Part shown: piece after piece, positions 43,809 through 52,615 of the stretch | Layout of the letters: every line of letters begins with the position of its first letter | How positions within the stretch are numbered: the first letter of the stretch is position 1 | Source: Luteimonas cucumeris | Lineage (GTDB): Bacteria; Pseudomonadota; Gammaproteobacteria; Xanthomonadales; Xanthomonadaceae | DNA: 64,000 nucleotides | Reading direction: 5' to 3' | Assembly (NCBI RefSeq): GCF_007830035.1 | Contig: NZ_VLKN01000001.1 | Location: 496,001-560,000 of the forward strand | Notes under the pieces: generated by a model | Database searches by the model: none | What the model saw: the letters and a program-made list of their open reading frames with translations, nothing else | Told to the model about the DNA's origin: nothing | Made by a program: the position numbers and the translations under genes

Positions 43809-44869
43809 GGCTGCAGTCCGTTCTGGTCCAGTCGCACCGCATGCCGCCGGGTGCTGTCGGCGAGCGTCTGCATGCGGGTCAGGTTGACGTTGGCGGCGTC
43901 GCGCTGTGCCTCGGCCACGGTGACGGCCTCCTTGGCTTCCTCCAGCCCGGCTTCGGCCGACACCATGTTCACGATCGCGACCGCCAGCTGCGCGGTGGCC
44001 AGCGCGTGAGAGGCGATGCCGGTGGCAATGCTGATGCCTTCCGGCGGCCAGCCGGCCGCGGTCTGCAGGATCGCGATCGCCTCGACCACCACGCCCCAGG
44101 CGATGTCGAAACCGGCGAAGACCACGCCGGTGTGCGCGTTCTTCTCGTTCATCTCCGCGACCTGGATCGCGAACACGCGGAACTCCTGGTACTCCTGCGC
44201 GATCCGCGCCATGTCGTACGCGGCGTAGGCGGAACGCACTGCGCCGTGGGTGCGGGCGACGCGGTCGGGACAGGCCAGACGGCTGGCCAGTTCGCCGGGG
44301 CCGACTGCGACAACCTTGCGCGTGCCCAGGTCGGCGCTGCCAGGCAGCGCGAACGACATGCTCTTGGCCTGGTCGTGCCCGGCCGGGCCGGTGTGCATCA
44401 ACGCGAACGCAGTCGGCACGCCCTGCATGTCCGGCAGCGGGAACTCACTGATCGACTTCAGCGTCATGCACAGGTCGAGGCCGTTGACCTGGGTCGGTGC
44501 CGGCGTCGGCACAGTCGGAACCAGTTCCGGTGGCAGCAGCGGCTTGAAGTCATCGTCTGGCGCGGTCGTCAATGCGGCCTGCACCTGGTAGCGCAGCTTC
44601 ATCCGCGACGGCAGGCCCAGCGTGTCGACCGGAAGCAGGCCCGCACCTACCGGTGCCGGCAGCCGGTTGTGCGCCAGCGCGTAACCGAGCAGCGCCTGTT
44701 CGGCGCTGGCCAGTTCGCGTGCGGCGATCTCGTCGGCGGCGACCTTGGGCGCCAGCGGCAACACGCGCCACAATACGAGGCCGAGCACCGCGATCACCGC
44801 CAGCACCACCGCCAGTTCGACCAGCGACCAGCCGCCGTTTCTGTTTCGGTTTCGGCGCGGTGCGATCAT
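43805..44869 (-). CDS. Large pseudopilin-like protein (354 residues)
   Basis: The site is atypical (GG-WSLVELAVVLAVIAVLGLVL), with tryptophan replacing the usual phenylalanine at +1 and the +5 glutamate kept. The family signature is degenerate: RLPAPVG replaces RLPCPD and the paired cysteine is absent, though LPVDTLGLPSRMKLRY and NGLDLC remain. The second half has hydrophobic helices (IAWGVVVEAIAILQTAAGW, ATAQLAVAIVNMVSAEAG) and a coiled-coil-like tail. The start at 44869 overlaps the preceding gene by 4 bp; a longer frame to 45025 is a shadow of the upstream gene. Confidence 0.78.
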   Translation of the reverse strand: MIAPRRNRNRNGGWSLVELAVVLAVIAVLGLVLWRVLPLAPKVAADEIAARELASAEQALLGYALAHNRLPAPVGAGLLPVDTLGLPSRMKLRYQVQAALTTAPDDDFKPLLPPELVPTVPTPAPTQVNGLDLCMTLKSISEFPLPDMQGVPTAFALMHTGPAGHDQAKSMSFALPGSADLGTRKVVAVGPGELASRLACPDRVARTHGAVRSAYAAYDMARIAQEYQEFRVFAIQVAEMNEKNAHTGVVFAGFDIAWGVVVEAIAILQTAAGWPPEGISIATGIASHALATAQLAVAIVNMVSAEAGLEEAKEAVTVAEAQRDAANVNLTRMQTLADSTRRHAVRLDQNGLQP

Positions 44870-47220
44870 GGCGTGGCTCCGGCCGACGGGCAGAGGGATG
44901 GCTGCACCGGTCCGGTCGCGCCCTTGCAGTTGGCGCCTTGCAGGATCGCCTCGGCGCCGGCCCATACCGGAATCGTCTGGCCCCCATTGCTGCCGCCCAG
45001 CTCGAGCGCGCGCAGCGCGTCGCACTGGGCCTGCGCCTCTTCGTAGGCTTCGCGCTTGGCTTCCAGTTCCTTGGTCTGCTCAACGACCGCGACGACCAGA
45101 CCCAGGTGCTTGTAGTAGGTCATGGCGTAGGTTTCGCGCTTGTCGTTCTCGTTGTCGTGCTGGCCGAGGATGATCAGGTCGTTGCACGGCCAGGTCACGC
45201 TGCAGACCCATGGCAGGCCAGGAATGCCGGCATCGTCCAGATACGCGGCAATGGGCGGCTGCGGCAGGGTCCAGGCGGTCCAGAACTTCGAGGCGTATGC
45301 CTGCTGGGCCTCGTGTTCGTTCGCCTCCGCCTCCTGCAGGTCCTCGTTCTTCCAGGCCAAACACTGGCGCTTCTCGACCTGGTCGGCGGTCAACAGGTCC
45401 GGATTGCAGGGATTGGCGGACATGCCCATCAACGCGACCCGGTTGTTGCTGCAGCGTCGTATCGCGTCCAGTTCGGTCGGCGGTGAAAGGTCGCACTGCT
45501 GGACTTGCTGTGCGAGCTGGCCGATCGCCTCGTTCATCTGGTCGCGCCCGGTGCGCGCTTGCTCCACCAGTTCGACGGTGGTTTCCCACTGGAAGTAGGC
45601 GTCTTCGGCCGCACGGATCGCGGCCAGCTTCGGCTGCAGCACCTCTTCCATGTGCCGCTTGGTCTCCAGCCAGTCGTCGATGCGCTGGTTGTACGAGGCG
45701 TCGGACTCGTATTTCGTCTGACAGGTCTGGTTGCCGTTGCCGTCCGTGACGCATTCCTGCCAGCTTCTCCGCACCGGCCTGGGCGGATAGTCGATCAGGT
45801 GCGATGGAATCCTGCCGAGCCAATCCAGGCGGGCTTGCGCCGCATCGCGGTCGGCGATGGTCTGGATCAGTTTCTGTTCGAGCTTTTCGACTTCCTGCTT
45901 GAGGCCATCCTTCCAGAAGCCGAGAGGCACCGGGATCATGTTGCCGTTTTCGTCGGCCTTCTCGTAAAGCGTGCCGCCTTCCGCGGCGATGCAGGCGTTC
46001 TGCTTGAGTCCGGCGATGTCCGGCGGGCCCTTGCTGCTGCCGGCCTTGGCCATGTCGCGCGCCTGCTTCGTCTTGTCCAGGCCCAGCGAGATCGCGACCA
46101 GCGCGCTGGCGGCCAGTGCCGTTGCTCCTGACGCGAACCCGATCGCGACGCCGGCGGAGGTGACCGCGGCCGTGTAAGGCGCGATCAGGCCGCAGCTCAC
46201 GAAGGGCGGTACCGGGCAGGTTGCGACCGCCGTCGCCAGCTGTGTCGAGCCGGCGATCAGGGTGGACACCGAGTTGGCGATGCTGGCTGCGGCCAGTGCA
46301 ACGTTGAGTACCGCAAACACTTCCGAGACGATCGCCATCTCGTAGGACGACTGCGTGTCCCGGATCAGCGCCTCGTTCTGGTCGTCCACCTCATCGGACA
46401 CATCCACCGCCAGCGCCAGCATGTCCAGCGATGCCAGTACGACGCCATCGGGATTGGTCGCATCGGCGTAATGGCAACCCAGCGTCTGCGCCAGCGTATT
46501 GAATTCGCGCACGCGCACGCGGTCGTCGTAGCCGCTGTCGGCGCCGCGCGCCGGTGATTCCATCGACGCCACGGATTGTTGGTTGAGGCCGTCGAACAGG
46601 CCGCTGTCGCCCGGGGTGGGGCCGGCGACGCTGAGGCCGTAGGCGACGTTGATCGCGTTGCCGTCGATGTCGGAGGTGCGGGCGCGGTCGGCCTTGACCG
46701 CGCTGGTGCTTTCGCGCGCGGCGTTGGCGATCACCGCGCACAGGTCGAGGCCGTTGATGTCGGCGAAGTCGTGCGCTTCTCGCTTCCAGTTGTGCGGGCT
46801 GAACTGGTTGCTGGCGACCGCCAGGTCACTGCCGGCAGCGCCGCCGCGATAGACCATGTAGCGCAATGGCTGGCCAGGGCTGCCGCCGCCGGGATGCACC
46901 GCTTCCAGCGCGCGCGTCGGCAGCCAGCCTTTCTGGTTGGGGCCGACGCAGTCGTCGATGTCGCTGGTCGGCGTATTGACCGGGCAAGGCAGGTGCGCGT
47001 TCGCGGCGGCGTAGGCGACCAGCGCCTGGTCGGCCCATTGCAGCGCCTGTTCCTGTGCCTGCACCTGCCGCACCGGCTTGCGCGCCTGCAGCACCAGCAT
47101 GCCGACGGCGATCGCGCCGCCGATCAGCAGCACGACCATGGCGGTTTCCAGCAGACTGAAGCCGCGCGCGTACTTCGCGCGCGGCGGCTGCGGACGTGGG
47201 GCGACGGGGTGCGATTCCAT
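44866..47220 (-). CDS. Giant pseudopilin-like protein (784 residues)
   Basis: The prepilin site is RG-FSLLETAMVVLLIGGAIA near residue 20. The shared block follows: HLPCP...C...GWLPTRALE...LRYMVYRGG and NGLDLC. After about residue 270 come Ala-rich hydrophobic helices (VFAVLNVALAAASIANSV, TAAVTSAGVAIGFASGATAL) and then about 300 residues of charged, probably coiled-coil sequence with many cysteines (SWQECVTDGNGNQTCQ, WVCSVTWPCNDL). A GGAGG ribosome-binding site is five bases from the ATG. At 784 residues it is several times the normal size; an adhesin-like or toxin-like cargo is possible but unproven. I do not recognise the C-terminal domain. Confidence 0.8.
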   Translation of the reverse strand: MESHPVAPRPQPPRAKYARGFSLLETAMVVLLIGGAIAVGMLVLQARKPVRQVQAQEQALQWADQALVAYAAANAHLPCPVNTPTSDIDDCVGPNQKGWLPTRALEAVHPGGGSPGQPLRYMVYRGGAAGSDLAVASNQFSPHNWKREAHDFADINGLDLCAVIANAARESTSAVKADRARTSDIDGNAINVAYGLSVAGPTPGDSGLFDGLNQQSVASMESPARGADSGYDDRVRVREFNTLAQTLGCHYADATNPDGVVLASLDMLALAVDVSDEVDDQNEALIRDTQSSYEMAIVSEVFAVLNVALAAASIANSVSTLIAGSTQLATAVATCPVPPFVSCGLIAPYTAAVTSAGVAIGFASGATALAASALVAISLGLDKTKQARDMAKAGSSKGPPDIAGLKQNACIAAEGGTLYEKADENGNMIPVPLGFWKDGLKQEVEKLEQKLIQTIADRDAAQARLDWLGRIPSHLIDYPPRPVRRSWQECVTDGNGNQTCQTKYESDASYNQRIDDWLETKRHMEEVLQPKLAAIRAAEDAYFQWETTVELVEQARTGRDQMNEAIGQLAQQVQQCDLSPPTELDAIRRCSNNRVALMGMSANPCNPDLLTADQVEKRQCLAWKNEDLQEAEANEHEAQQAYASKFWTAWTLPQPPIAAYLDDAGIPGLPWVCSVTWPCNDLIILGQHDNENDKRETYAMTYYKHLGLVVAVVEQTKELEAKREAYEEAQAQCDALRALELGGSNGGQTIPVWAGAEAILQGANCKGATGPVQPSLCPSAGATP

Positions 47221-47234
47221 GGCGGCCTCCGTGG

Positions 47235-48491
47235 TCAGAACTGCGGCCCGGACATCGCCTGCTTGACCAGGTCGTAGACCGGCAGCAGCAGCGCGACGAT
47301 GAGCAGGATGAACATGCCACCGGCCAGCAGCACCACGACCGGCTTGATGATTTCCGACAGGTTGGTGATCAGCCGCTGCAGGCGCAGGCTGTATTCGCCC
47401 GACAGGCGGGCCAGTTGCTGATCGAGCGTGCCGGTGTCTTCGCCGACCGCGATCATGCGCACCATCATCGGAGGGAAGCCGCCGACCTGGCGCATCGCCG
47501 AGGACACGCGGTCGCCGCGTTCGAGCACCTGGCGAATCGCGATCACGCGGTCGCGGTAGTACTCGTCGCGCACCGCGCGCTCCATCACCTTGAGGCTGCT
47601 GACCATGTCGACGCCGGCCTTGATCAGCAGCGACAGGTATTCGGTGAGGAAGGCCAGGCCGGCGGAATTCATGATCGTTTTCGCGATCGGCAGCCGGTGC
47701 AGCATGTAGTGCGTGAAGCGACGGAAGCCGCGGCTGTAGCGCCAGCTCACCCACAGCACGAAACCCAGCGCCACCAGCCCGATCAGCACCGCCACGATGT
47801 GCGCGGTGAACCATTCCGAGAACGCGATCACCGCCACCGTCAGCGGCGGCAGCTTGGCGTTCATCTGCTTGAACAGGCCGGTGAGGTTGGGGATCACGTA
47901 ATAGATCCAGAAGCCGCCGGCGGCGAAGATCGCGGCGAACACGAACGCCGGATAGATCAGCGCCTGGCGCGTGTCGGCGGTCATCCGCGAGACGCGCTCG
48001 ACGTGGTCGGCGGCCTCGGTGAGCATGCGGTCCATGCTGCCGGTCTCGTCGCCGATCATCACCAGGTTGCGCACCGTTTCCGGGAACGTGTCGGGATAGC
48101 GGCCGAAGGCTTCGCTCATCGATGCGCCGGCGTCGAGTTCGTCGAGCAGGTTGCGCGCCACGCGCGCGGCGTTCGATGCACGACCGGTGCCGACTTCCTG
48201 CGATACCGCGCGCAACGCTTCCAGCACAGGGATGCCGCTGCTGGTCATCACCGCCATGTCGCGCAGCATGCCGGCCAGTTCCGGCGGGCGGATGTTGGGA
48301 CGCAGCAGATGCGAGAGGCTGCGTTGCGTTTCCGCCAGCCAGCCGGGCAGGCGATGCAGCAGCAGCACGGTCGCGTCGAAGTTCTTTTCCAGCCAGATCC
48401 GCGCCGAGTTGTCGTGTTCGACCGCCAGCTGCGCCAGGCCGGACTTGGTGCGGCCGCTGGAGAGCAGCAGGCGGTAGTAGTAGACGTTCAT
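47235..48491 (-). CDS. GspF/PilC/MshG-like inner-membrane platform protein
   Basis: The 418-residue polytopic protein has two repeated T2SSF domains: the first (ELAGMLRDMAVMTSSGIPVLEALR, MIGDETGSMDRML) ends in a transmembrane helix, and the second (LTEYLSLLIKAGVDMVSSLK, MIAVGEDTGTLDQQL) in a C-terminal helix (VVLLAGGMFILLIVALLLPVY). It anchors the assembly ATPase and adds or extracts pilin subunits at the inner membrane. It overlaps the ATPase gene by 4 bp, the usual E-F or MshE-MshG order. Confidence 0.92.
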   Translation of the reverse strand: MNVYYYRLLLSSGRTKSGLAQLAVEHDNSARIWLEKNFDATVLLLHRLPGWLAETQRSLSHLLRPNIRPPELAGMLRDMAVMTSSGIPVLEALRAVSQEVGTGRASNAARVARNLLDELDAGASMSEAFGRYPDTFPETVRNLVMIGDETGSMDRMLTEAADHVERVSRMTADTRQALIYPAFVFAAIFAAGGFWIYYVIPNLTGLFKQMNAKLPPLTVAVIAFSEWFTAHIVAVLIGLVALGFVLWVSWRYSRGFRRFTHYMLHRLPIAKTIMNSAGLAFLTEYLSLLIKAGVDMVSSLKVMERAVRDEYYRDRVIAIRQVLERGDRVSSAMRQVGGFPPMMVRMIAVGEDTGTLDQQLARLSGEYSLRLQRLITNLSEIIKPVVVLLAGGMFILLIVALLLPVYDLVKQAMSGPQF

Positions 48492-50206
48492 GGCGCGCTG
48501 CGCTCGGGTGCCGGTCCGTCGCCGACCACGCGCAGCACTTCGGCAGTCGTGGTCTGGCCCATCGCCACGCGGCGCTTGGAGACCTGCACCATGTCGACGA
48601 AGCCGCTGCCGTAGGCGAGGTTGCGAACCGCTTCGCGGCCGGCGTCGTCGGCGATGGCGTTGGCGATCGCGTTGTCCAGCAGCAGCATCTCGTACACCGG
48701 CAGGCGGCCGTAGTAGCCGCTGCCGCGGCAGCGTTCGCAACCGCTGCCGCGGCGACCGGCGGCGGCCGGATCGTCGATGCCGAGCCAATCGCGTTCGGCC
48801 TGCGTGAACGGCACGGGCTTGCTGCAGAACGGGCAGTTCTGGCGGATCAGGCGCTGGTTGACGACGGCCAGCAGGTTGTCGGCGATCACCTGCGCTTCCA
48901 GTCCCAGCGGGCGCAGTCGCGGCACCACGCCGAACACGCCGGACACGTGCAGCGTCGACAGCACCAGGTGGCCGGTGGCGGCGGCTTCGATCGCCGCCTG
49001 CGCGGTTTCGGCGTCGCGCATTTCGCCCAGCAGGATCACGTCCGGGTCGTGGCGCAGGAAGTGGCGCAGCGCCGATCCGAATTCATAGCCGGCGCGACGA
49101 TTGACCTCGGTCTGGCAGGCGCCGGGGACGCGGTATTCGATCGGGTCTTCGACGGTCAGTACGTTGCGTTCGATCAGCGACTGCATGCGCAGCGCCGCGT
49201 GCAGCGAACTGCTCTTGCCGGAACCGGTCGGGCCGGTGATCAGCACCAGTCCGGCCGGCTTGGCGAACATCCGTTCCAGCGCGTCGACGTCTTCCTTGAA
49301 GAAGCCCAGTTCGGTCAGGCCGGACAGGTCGCTGTGCTCGGGCAACAGGCGCAGCACCATGCGTTCGCCCTGGTCGCTGATCAGCGTCGACACGCGCACG
49401 GTCAGCGCGCTGTCGAGCACGCTGGCGCGGAAGCTGCCGTCCTGCGGGCGGCGCTGTTCGGAGATGTCCATCTCCGCGGCCAGCTTGATGAAGCCCAGCA
49501 GACGGTGCAGCGAGGACTGCATCGCCAGCATCGGCCGCAGCACGCCATCGACGCGGAACAGCACGTGGATGCTGTCCTCGGCCGGTGCGATGTGGATGTC
49601 GGTGGTGCGTTCGCGCACCGCCAGGTGCAACAGGTAGTCGAGCAATTTCTCGGGGCTGTAGGCGTGGTCGGCATCGGCGGCGATGCGCTTGATCTCGCGT
49701 TCCAGCAGCGACTCGATCGGGTTCTGCGCGAAGTAGTAGGTGTGCCGGATCAGCTGGCTGACGCGGGTGAACTCGCCCTGCACGAAACTGCAGCGCAGGC
49801 CGCAGCGCTGCAGCACCAGCTGCGCGACGGCATCGGCGTCGGCGTCGCCGAGCAGCACTTCCAGCGAATTCTCGACCCGGCGCAGCGGCAGGAACGAACG
49901 CAGCAGGCAGAGCTCGCGATTGAACATCGCCAGCACCTGCGGATCGGGTTCGGGCAGGGTTTCGACCGGCGCGAAGCGGATGCCGTGCAGTTCGGCCAGC
50001 ACGCGCACGATGTCCGATTCGCTGGCCAGGCCGTGGCGGATCAGCAGCGGGCCGAGGCGCTGGTTCTCGACCTTGTGCTTCTGCAGCGCGTACTGCAGCT
50101 GCGCGGCGTTGAGCAGGCCGCGTTCGAACAGGATGTTGCCCAGCCGCGCGGCCGAATCCTGCGGCGCGGCGGCGGGACGGGGTGGAGACAGGTCAACCGT
50201 GGCCAT
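48488..50206 (-). CDS. GspE/PilB/MshE-like assembly ATPase
   Basis: The 572-residue hexameric ATPase powers pilus polymerisation. The N-terminal MshEN-type domain (ARLGNILFERGLLNAAQLQY, LGPLLIRHGLASESDIVRVL) in MshE homologues binds cyclic-di-GMP. The core has the Asp box (ERTTDIHIAP), Walker A GPTGSGKS near residue 325, Walker B ILLGEMRDAETA, the His box (TGHLVLSTLHV) and a zinc site C-P-F-C ... C-E-R-C. All catalytic motifs are intact. It overlaps the ExeA-like gene by 14 bp. Confidence 0.93.
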   Translation of the reverse strand: MATVDLSPPRPAAAPQDSAARLGNILFERGLLNAAQLQYALQKHKVENQRLGPLLIRHGLASESDIVRVLAELHGIRFAPVETLPEPDPQVLAMFNRELCLLRSFLPLRRVENSLEVLLGDADADAVAQLVLQRCGLRCSFVQGEFTRVSQLIRHTYYFAQNPIESLLEREIKRIAADADHAYSPEKLLDYLLHLAVRERTTDIHIAPAEDSIHVLFRVDGVLRPMLAMQSSLHRLLGFIKLAAEMDISEQRRPQDGSFRASVLDSALTVRVSTLISDQGERMVLRLLPEHSDLSGLTELGFFKEDVDALERMFAKPAGLVLITGPTGSGKSSSLHAALRMQSLIERNVLTVEDPIEYRVPGACQTEVNRRAGYEFGSALRHFLRHDPDVILLGEMRDAETAQAAIEAAATGHLVLSTLHVSGVFGVVPRLRPLGLEAQVIADNLLAVVNQRLIRQNCPFCSKPVPFTQAERDWLGIDDPAAAGRRGSGCERCRGSGYYGRLPVYEMLLLDNAIANAIADDAGREAVRNLAYGSGFVDMVQVSKRRVAMGQTTTAEVLRVVGDGPAPERSAP

Positions 50207-51629
50207 GCGGGCGTTCCGGGCGGGCGGCGCTGGACGTACGCGTGGTCGCGGTTTCCAGCAGCAGCAAGGTGAGGGGATCGGCGACGCCGTCGGCGGTCAC
50301 GCCGTGGTGATGCTGGAAGCGCGTCAGCGCCTCGCGCGTGACCGGCCCGAACAGGCCGTCGGCCAGCGCGGCATCGACAGCGAGGAAACCACCGGCCTGC
50401 AGACGCGCCTGCAATGCACGCACCTGGTCGTTGCGTCGGCCCGGCTGCAGTTCGGCGGCGCGCAGCTGCGGTTGCCAGGCCGCGAGCCAGCCGTCGTTGC
50501 GGCGTTGCAGGCAGACGTCGGTGCGTTTGGACAGGGCCGCGTGGTGGCGCGGCGGCAGCGGTAGTACCTGCAGGGTCTGGCCGCTGTCGTCGGCCGGCGT
50601 GAGTTGTTGCAGGCAAGTGTTCCAGTTCGCATCCGTCGCAGTGGCGGCGGTGCTGGGTGCAGTGATGGCTGCAACCGTCACTGGCTTCGATAGGACGGCA
50701 TCCGGACGCAGCGCGATGCCGGTCGCCGTCACCAGTCCGGTGGTCGCCAGCAGCGCGACCGCCAGCAGTAGCGGACGCCGCGAACGGCGACGCTGCGGCT
50801 GGAAGCCTGCTTCGGCCGCAGCCGCGCGCACCAGTGCGGCATCGATATGCGGTTGCCCGCGCGCGACCACGCCGTACAGGCAGCGGTCCATGATCAGGTG
50901 GATGCGACGCGGATTGCCGCCGCTGGCGCGATACAGCGCGGCATGCGCGGCCGGATCGATGCGGATGCGGCCGGCGGCGCCGGCGTCGGTGAGGCGGAAC
51001 TCGACGTAGCGTGCGCACTCGGCCGCGTCCAGTGCGTCCATGCGGATGTGCTTGATGATGCGGCTGGTCAGCTGGCGGATCTCCGGGCGCGCCAGCTGGG
51101 CGTCCAGTTCCGGCTGTCCGGCCAGCACGATCTGCAGCAGTTTTTCCTGGCCGCTCTCCAGGCCGCTGAGCAGGCGCAGCAGTTCCAGGCTTTCCAGGCT
51201 CAGGTTCTGCGCGTCGTCGATCACCACCACGCAGGTGTGGCCGTCCTGCCAACGCCGCAGCAGGAAGCGGTTGAGCCGGTCGATGTTGTCGGCGGCGTCG
51301 GCACTGGCCTCGATGCCGAAGTCGCGCAGGATCGCGGCCAGCAGTTCCGGCCCCTGCAGGAAGGTGTTGAATACCAGCGAGGCAACCGCGCCTTCGCGCT
51401 CGACCGCATTCAACAGCCGGCGCAGGAAGGTGCTCTTGCCCATGCCGACTTCGCCGGTGAGTAGCACGAAGCCCTTGCGTGCGAGCAGGCAATGGCTGGC
51501 TTCGGCGAGGTCGCGTTCGAGCGCGGCGGTGTGGAAATAGCCTTCCGCGTCCGGCGTCGGCGGGAACGGCGCGCGCGCCAGCGCGAGCGGGGCCAGGTAG
51601 GCCGCGACGTGGGCGCCGTGAGGATTCAT
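50193..51629 (-). CDS. ExeA/MshM-like ATPase with peptidoglycan-binding domain
   Basis: The 478-residue protein has an AAA ATPase domain (Walker A GEVGMGKS at 59-66; Walker B VVVIDDAQNLS near 135; AGQPELDAQLARPEIRQL), a transmembrane helix (about 292-312) and a periplasmic C-terminal peptidoglycan-binding domain (QVRALQARLQAGGFL, LFGPVTREALTRFQ). GspA/ExeA proteins use this design to help the secretin cross or be placed in the cell wall; MshM is the MSHA equivalent. It overlaps neighbours on both sides. Confidence 0.9.
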   Translation of the reverse strand: MNPHGAHVAAYLAPLALARAPFPPTPDAEGYFHTAALERDLAEASHCLLARKGFVLLTGEVGMGKSTFLRRLLNAVEREGAVASLVFNTFLQGPELLAAILRDFGIEASADAADNIDRLNRFLLRRWQDGHTCVVVIDDAQNLSLESLELLRLLSGLESGQEKLLQIVLAGQPELDAQLARPEIRQLTSRIIKHIRMDALDAAECARYVEFRLTDAGAAGRIRIDPAAHAALYRASGGNPRRIHLIMDRCLYGVVARGQPHIDAALVRAAAAEAGFQPQRRRSRRPLLLAVALLATTGLVTATGIALRPDAVLSKPVTVAAITAPSTAATATDANWNTCLQQLTPADDSGQTLQVLPLPPRHHAALSKRTDVCLQRRNDGWLAAWQPQLRAAELQPGRRNDQVRALQARLQAGGFLAVDAALADGLFGPVTREALTRFQHHHGVTADGVADPLTLLLLETATTRTSSAARPERPHGHG

Positions 51630-52615
51630 TGCAGGCGCGCCTCGACCATCGCGATCGCCTTTTCGATCTCGTTGGAGCCCGGCGCGAGCGTGCGCAGCCG
51701 GCGCAGGCGATCACGCGCACTGTCGACCTGGCCGTTGCGCGCTTCCAGCATCGCCAGGTTGATCACCGTGGCCTGGTCGCCGGGCACGCGCTCGACGATC
51801 TGCCGGTAATAAGCCAGCGCCGCGGCGGTGTCACCGCTTTCGTGCGCGACCCAGGCCTGCATGCGCAGCAACGTCAGGCTGCGCGGCGGCAGATGCCGGG
51901 CCAGCTGCGCCAGTTGCGCCTGCGCCTGCGCGGTATCGTCGGATTGCAGCGCGTTGCCGATCGCCGCGACCAGCCGCGCCACGTCCTGGCCTTCGGCAGG
52001 GGCGAGGTCGGACCGGTCGGTGACATGGATTTCGGCGGTCAGCGGAGGCGCGGACGTCGCGGGTTCCTGCGCCGCGATGGGGGCAGGCGCGTGTGCGACA
52101 TTCGTGGTCGCCGGTGCCGAGGCCGATGTTCCGGCGACGCTGGCTACCGCACTTGGAATCACTGCCGGCGTCGACGCATTCGTCGTGGCATCGGCTGGCA
52201 TTGCCTGGGTCGCGATCGCCACCGGCAATACAGGCGCAGGTGCAGCCACGGTTGCGATGGATTGGTCGTTGCCTGTCGCAGATGCGATCGCAGCAGGCGC
52301 AGTCGCGATTGCAGCGGCGGAATCTGTTGCCGTCGATGCGGTCGCGCTCGAAACCGGTACGACCGTTGCCGCAACATCGCGATGCGCGGCAGCGGACGGT
52401 GTCACGCTTGGCGCGACGGATGCAGACGCATGCGCATCCGCAGCCGGACGCAGCGCGGCGAACAGGCCGACGCCGACCAGCAGGCCGGCCGCGGCGGTGG
52501 ACGCCGGCAGCAGCCAGCGTTGCCACGACGCCTGGGCCGGCGTGTACGCATGGGATGCCGTCGCTGCCTGGGCCGGCGTTTCCAGCTTCTTCAGCGCGGC
52601 GAAGATCAGACTCAT
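51626..52615 (-). CDS. MshN-like membrane-anchored TPR protein
   Basis: The 329-residue protein starts with the GspB/MshN-like MSLIFAALKKLE, has one transmembrane helix (about 34-55), a 130-residue Ala/Thr/Val-rich linker of low complexity, and C-terminal TPR-like helices (about 225-329: LVAAIGNALQSDDTAQAQAQ, GDTAAALAYYRQIVERVPGD). In MSHA systems MshN partners MshM and the secretin. It overlaps the secretin gene by 4 bp. Confidence 0.85.
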   Translation of the reverse strand: MSLIFAALKKLETPAQAATASHAYTPAQASWQRWLLPASTAAAGLLVGVGLFAALRPAADAHASASVAPSVTPSAAAHRDVAATVVPVSSATASTATDSAAAIATAPAAIASATGNDQSIATVAAPAPVLPVAIATQAMPADATTNASTPAVIPSAVASVAGTSASAPATTNVAHAPAPIAAQEPATSAPPLTAEIHVTDRSDLAPAEGQDVARLVAAIGNALQSDDTAQAQAQLAQLARHLPPRSLTLLRMQAWVAHESGDTAAALAYYRQIVERVPGDQATVINLAMLEARNGQVDSARDRLRRLRTLAPGSNEIEKAIAMVEARLQ

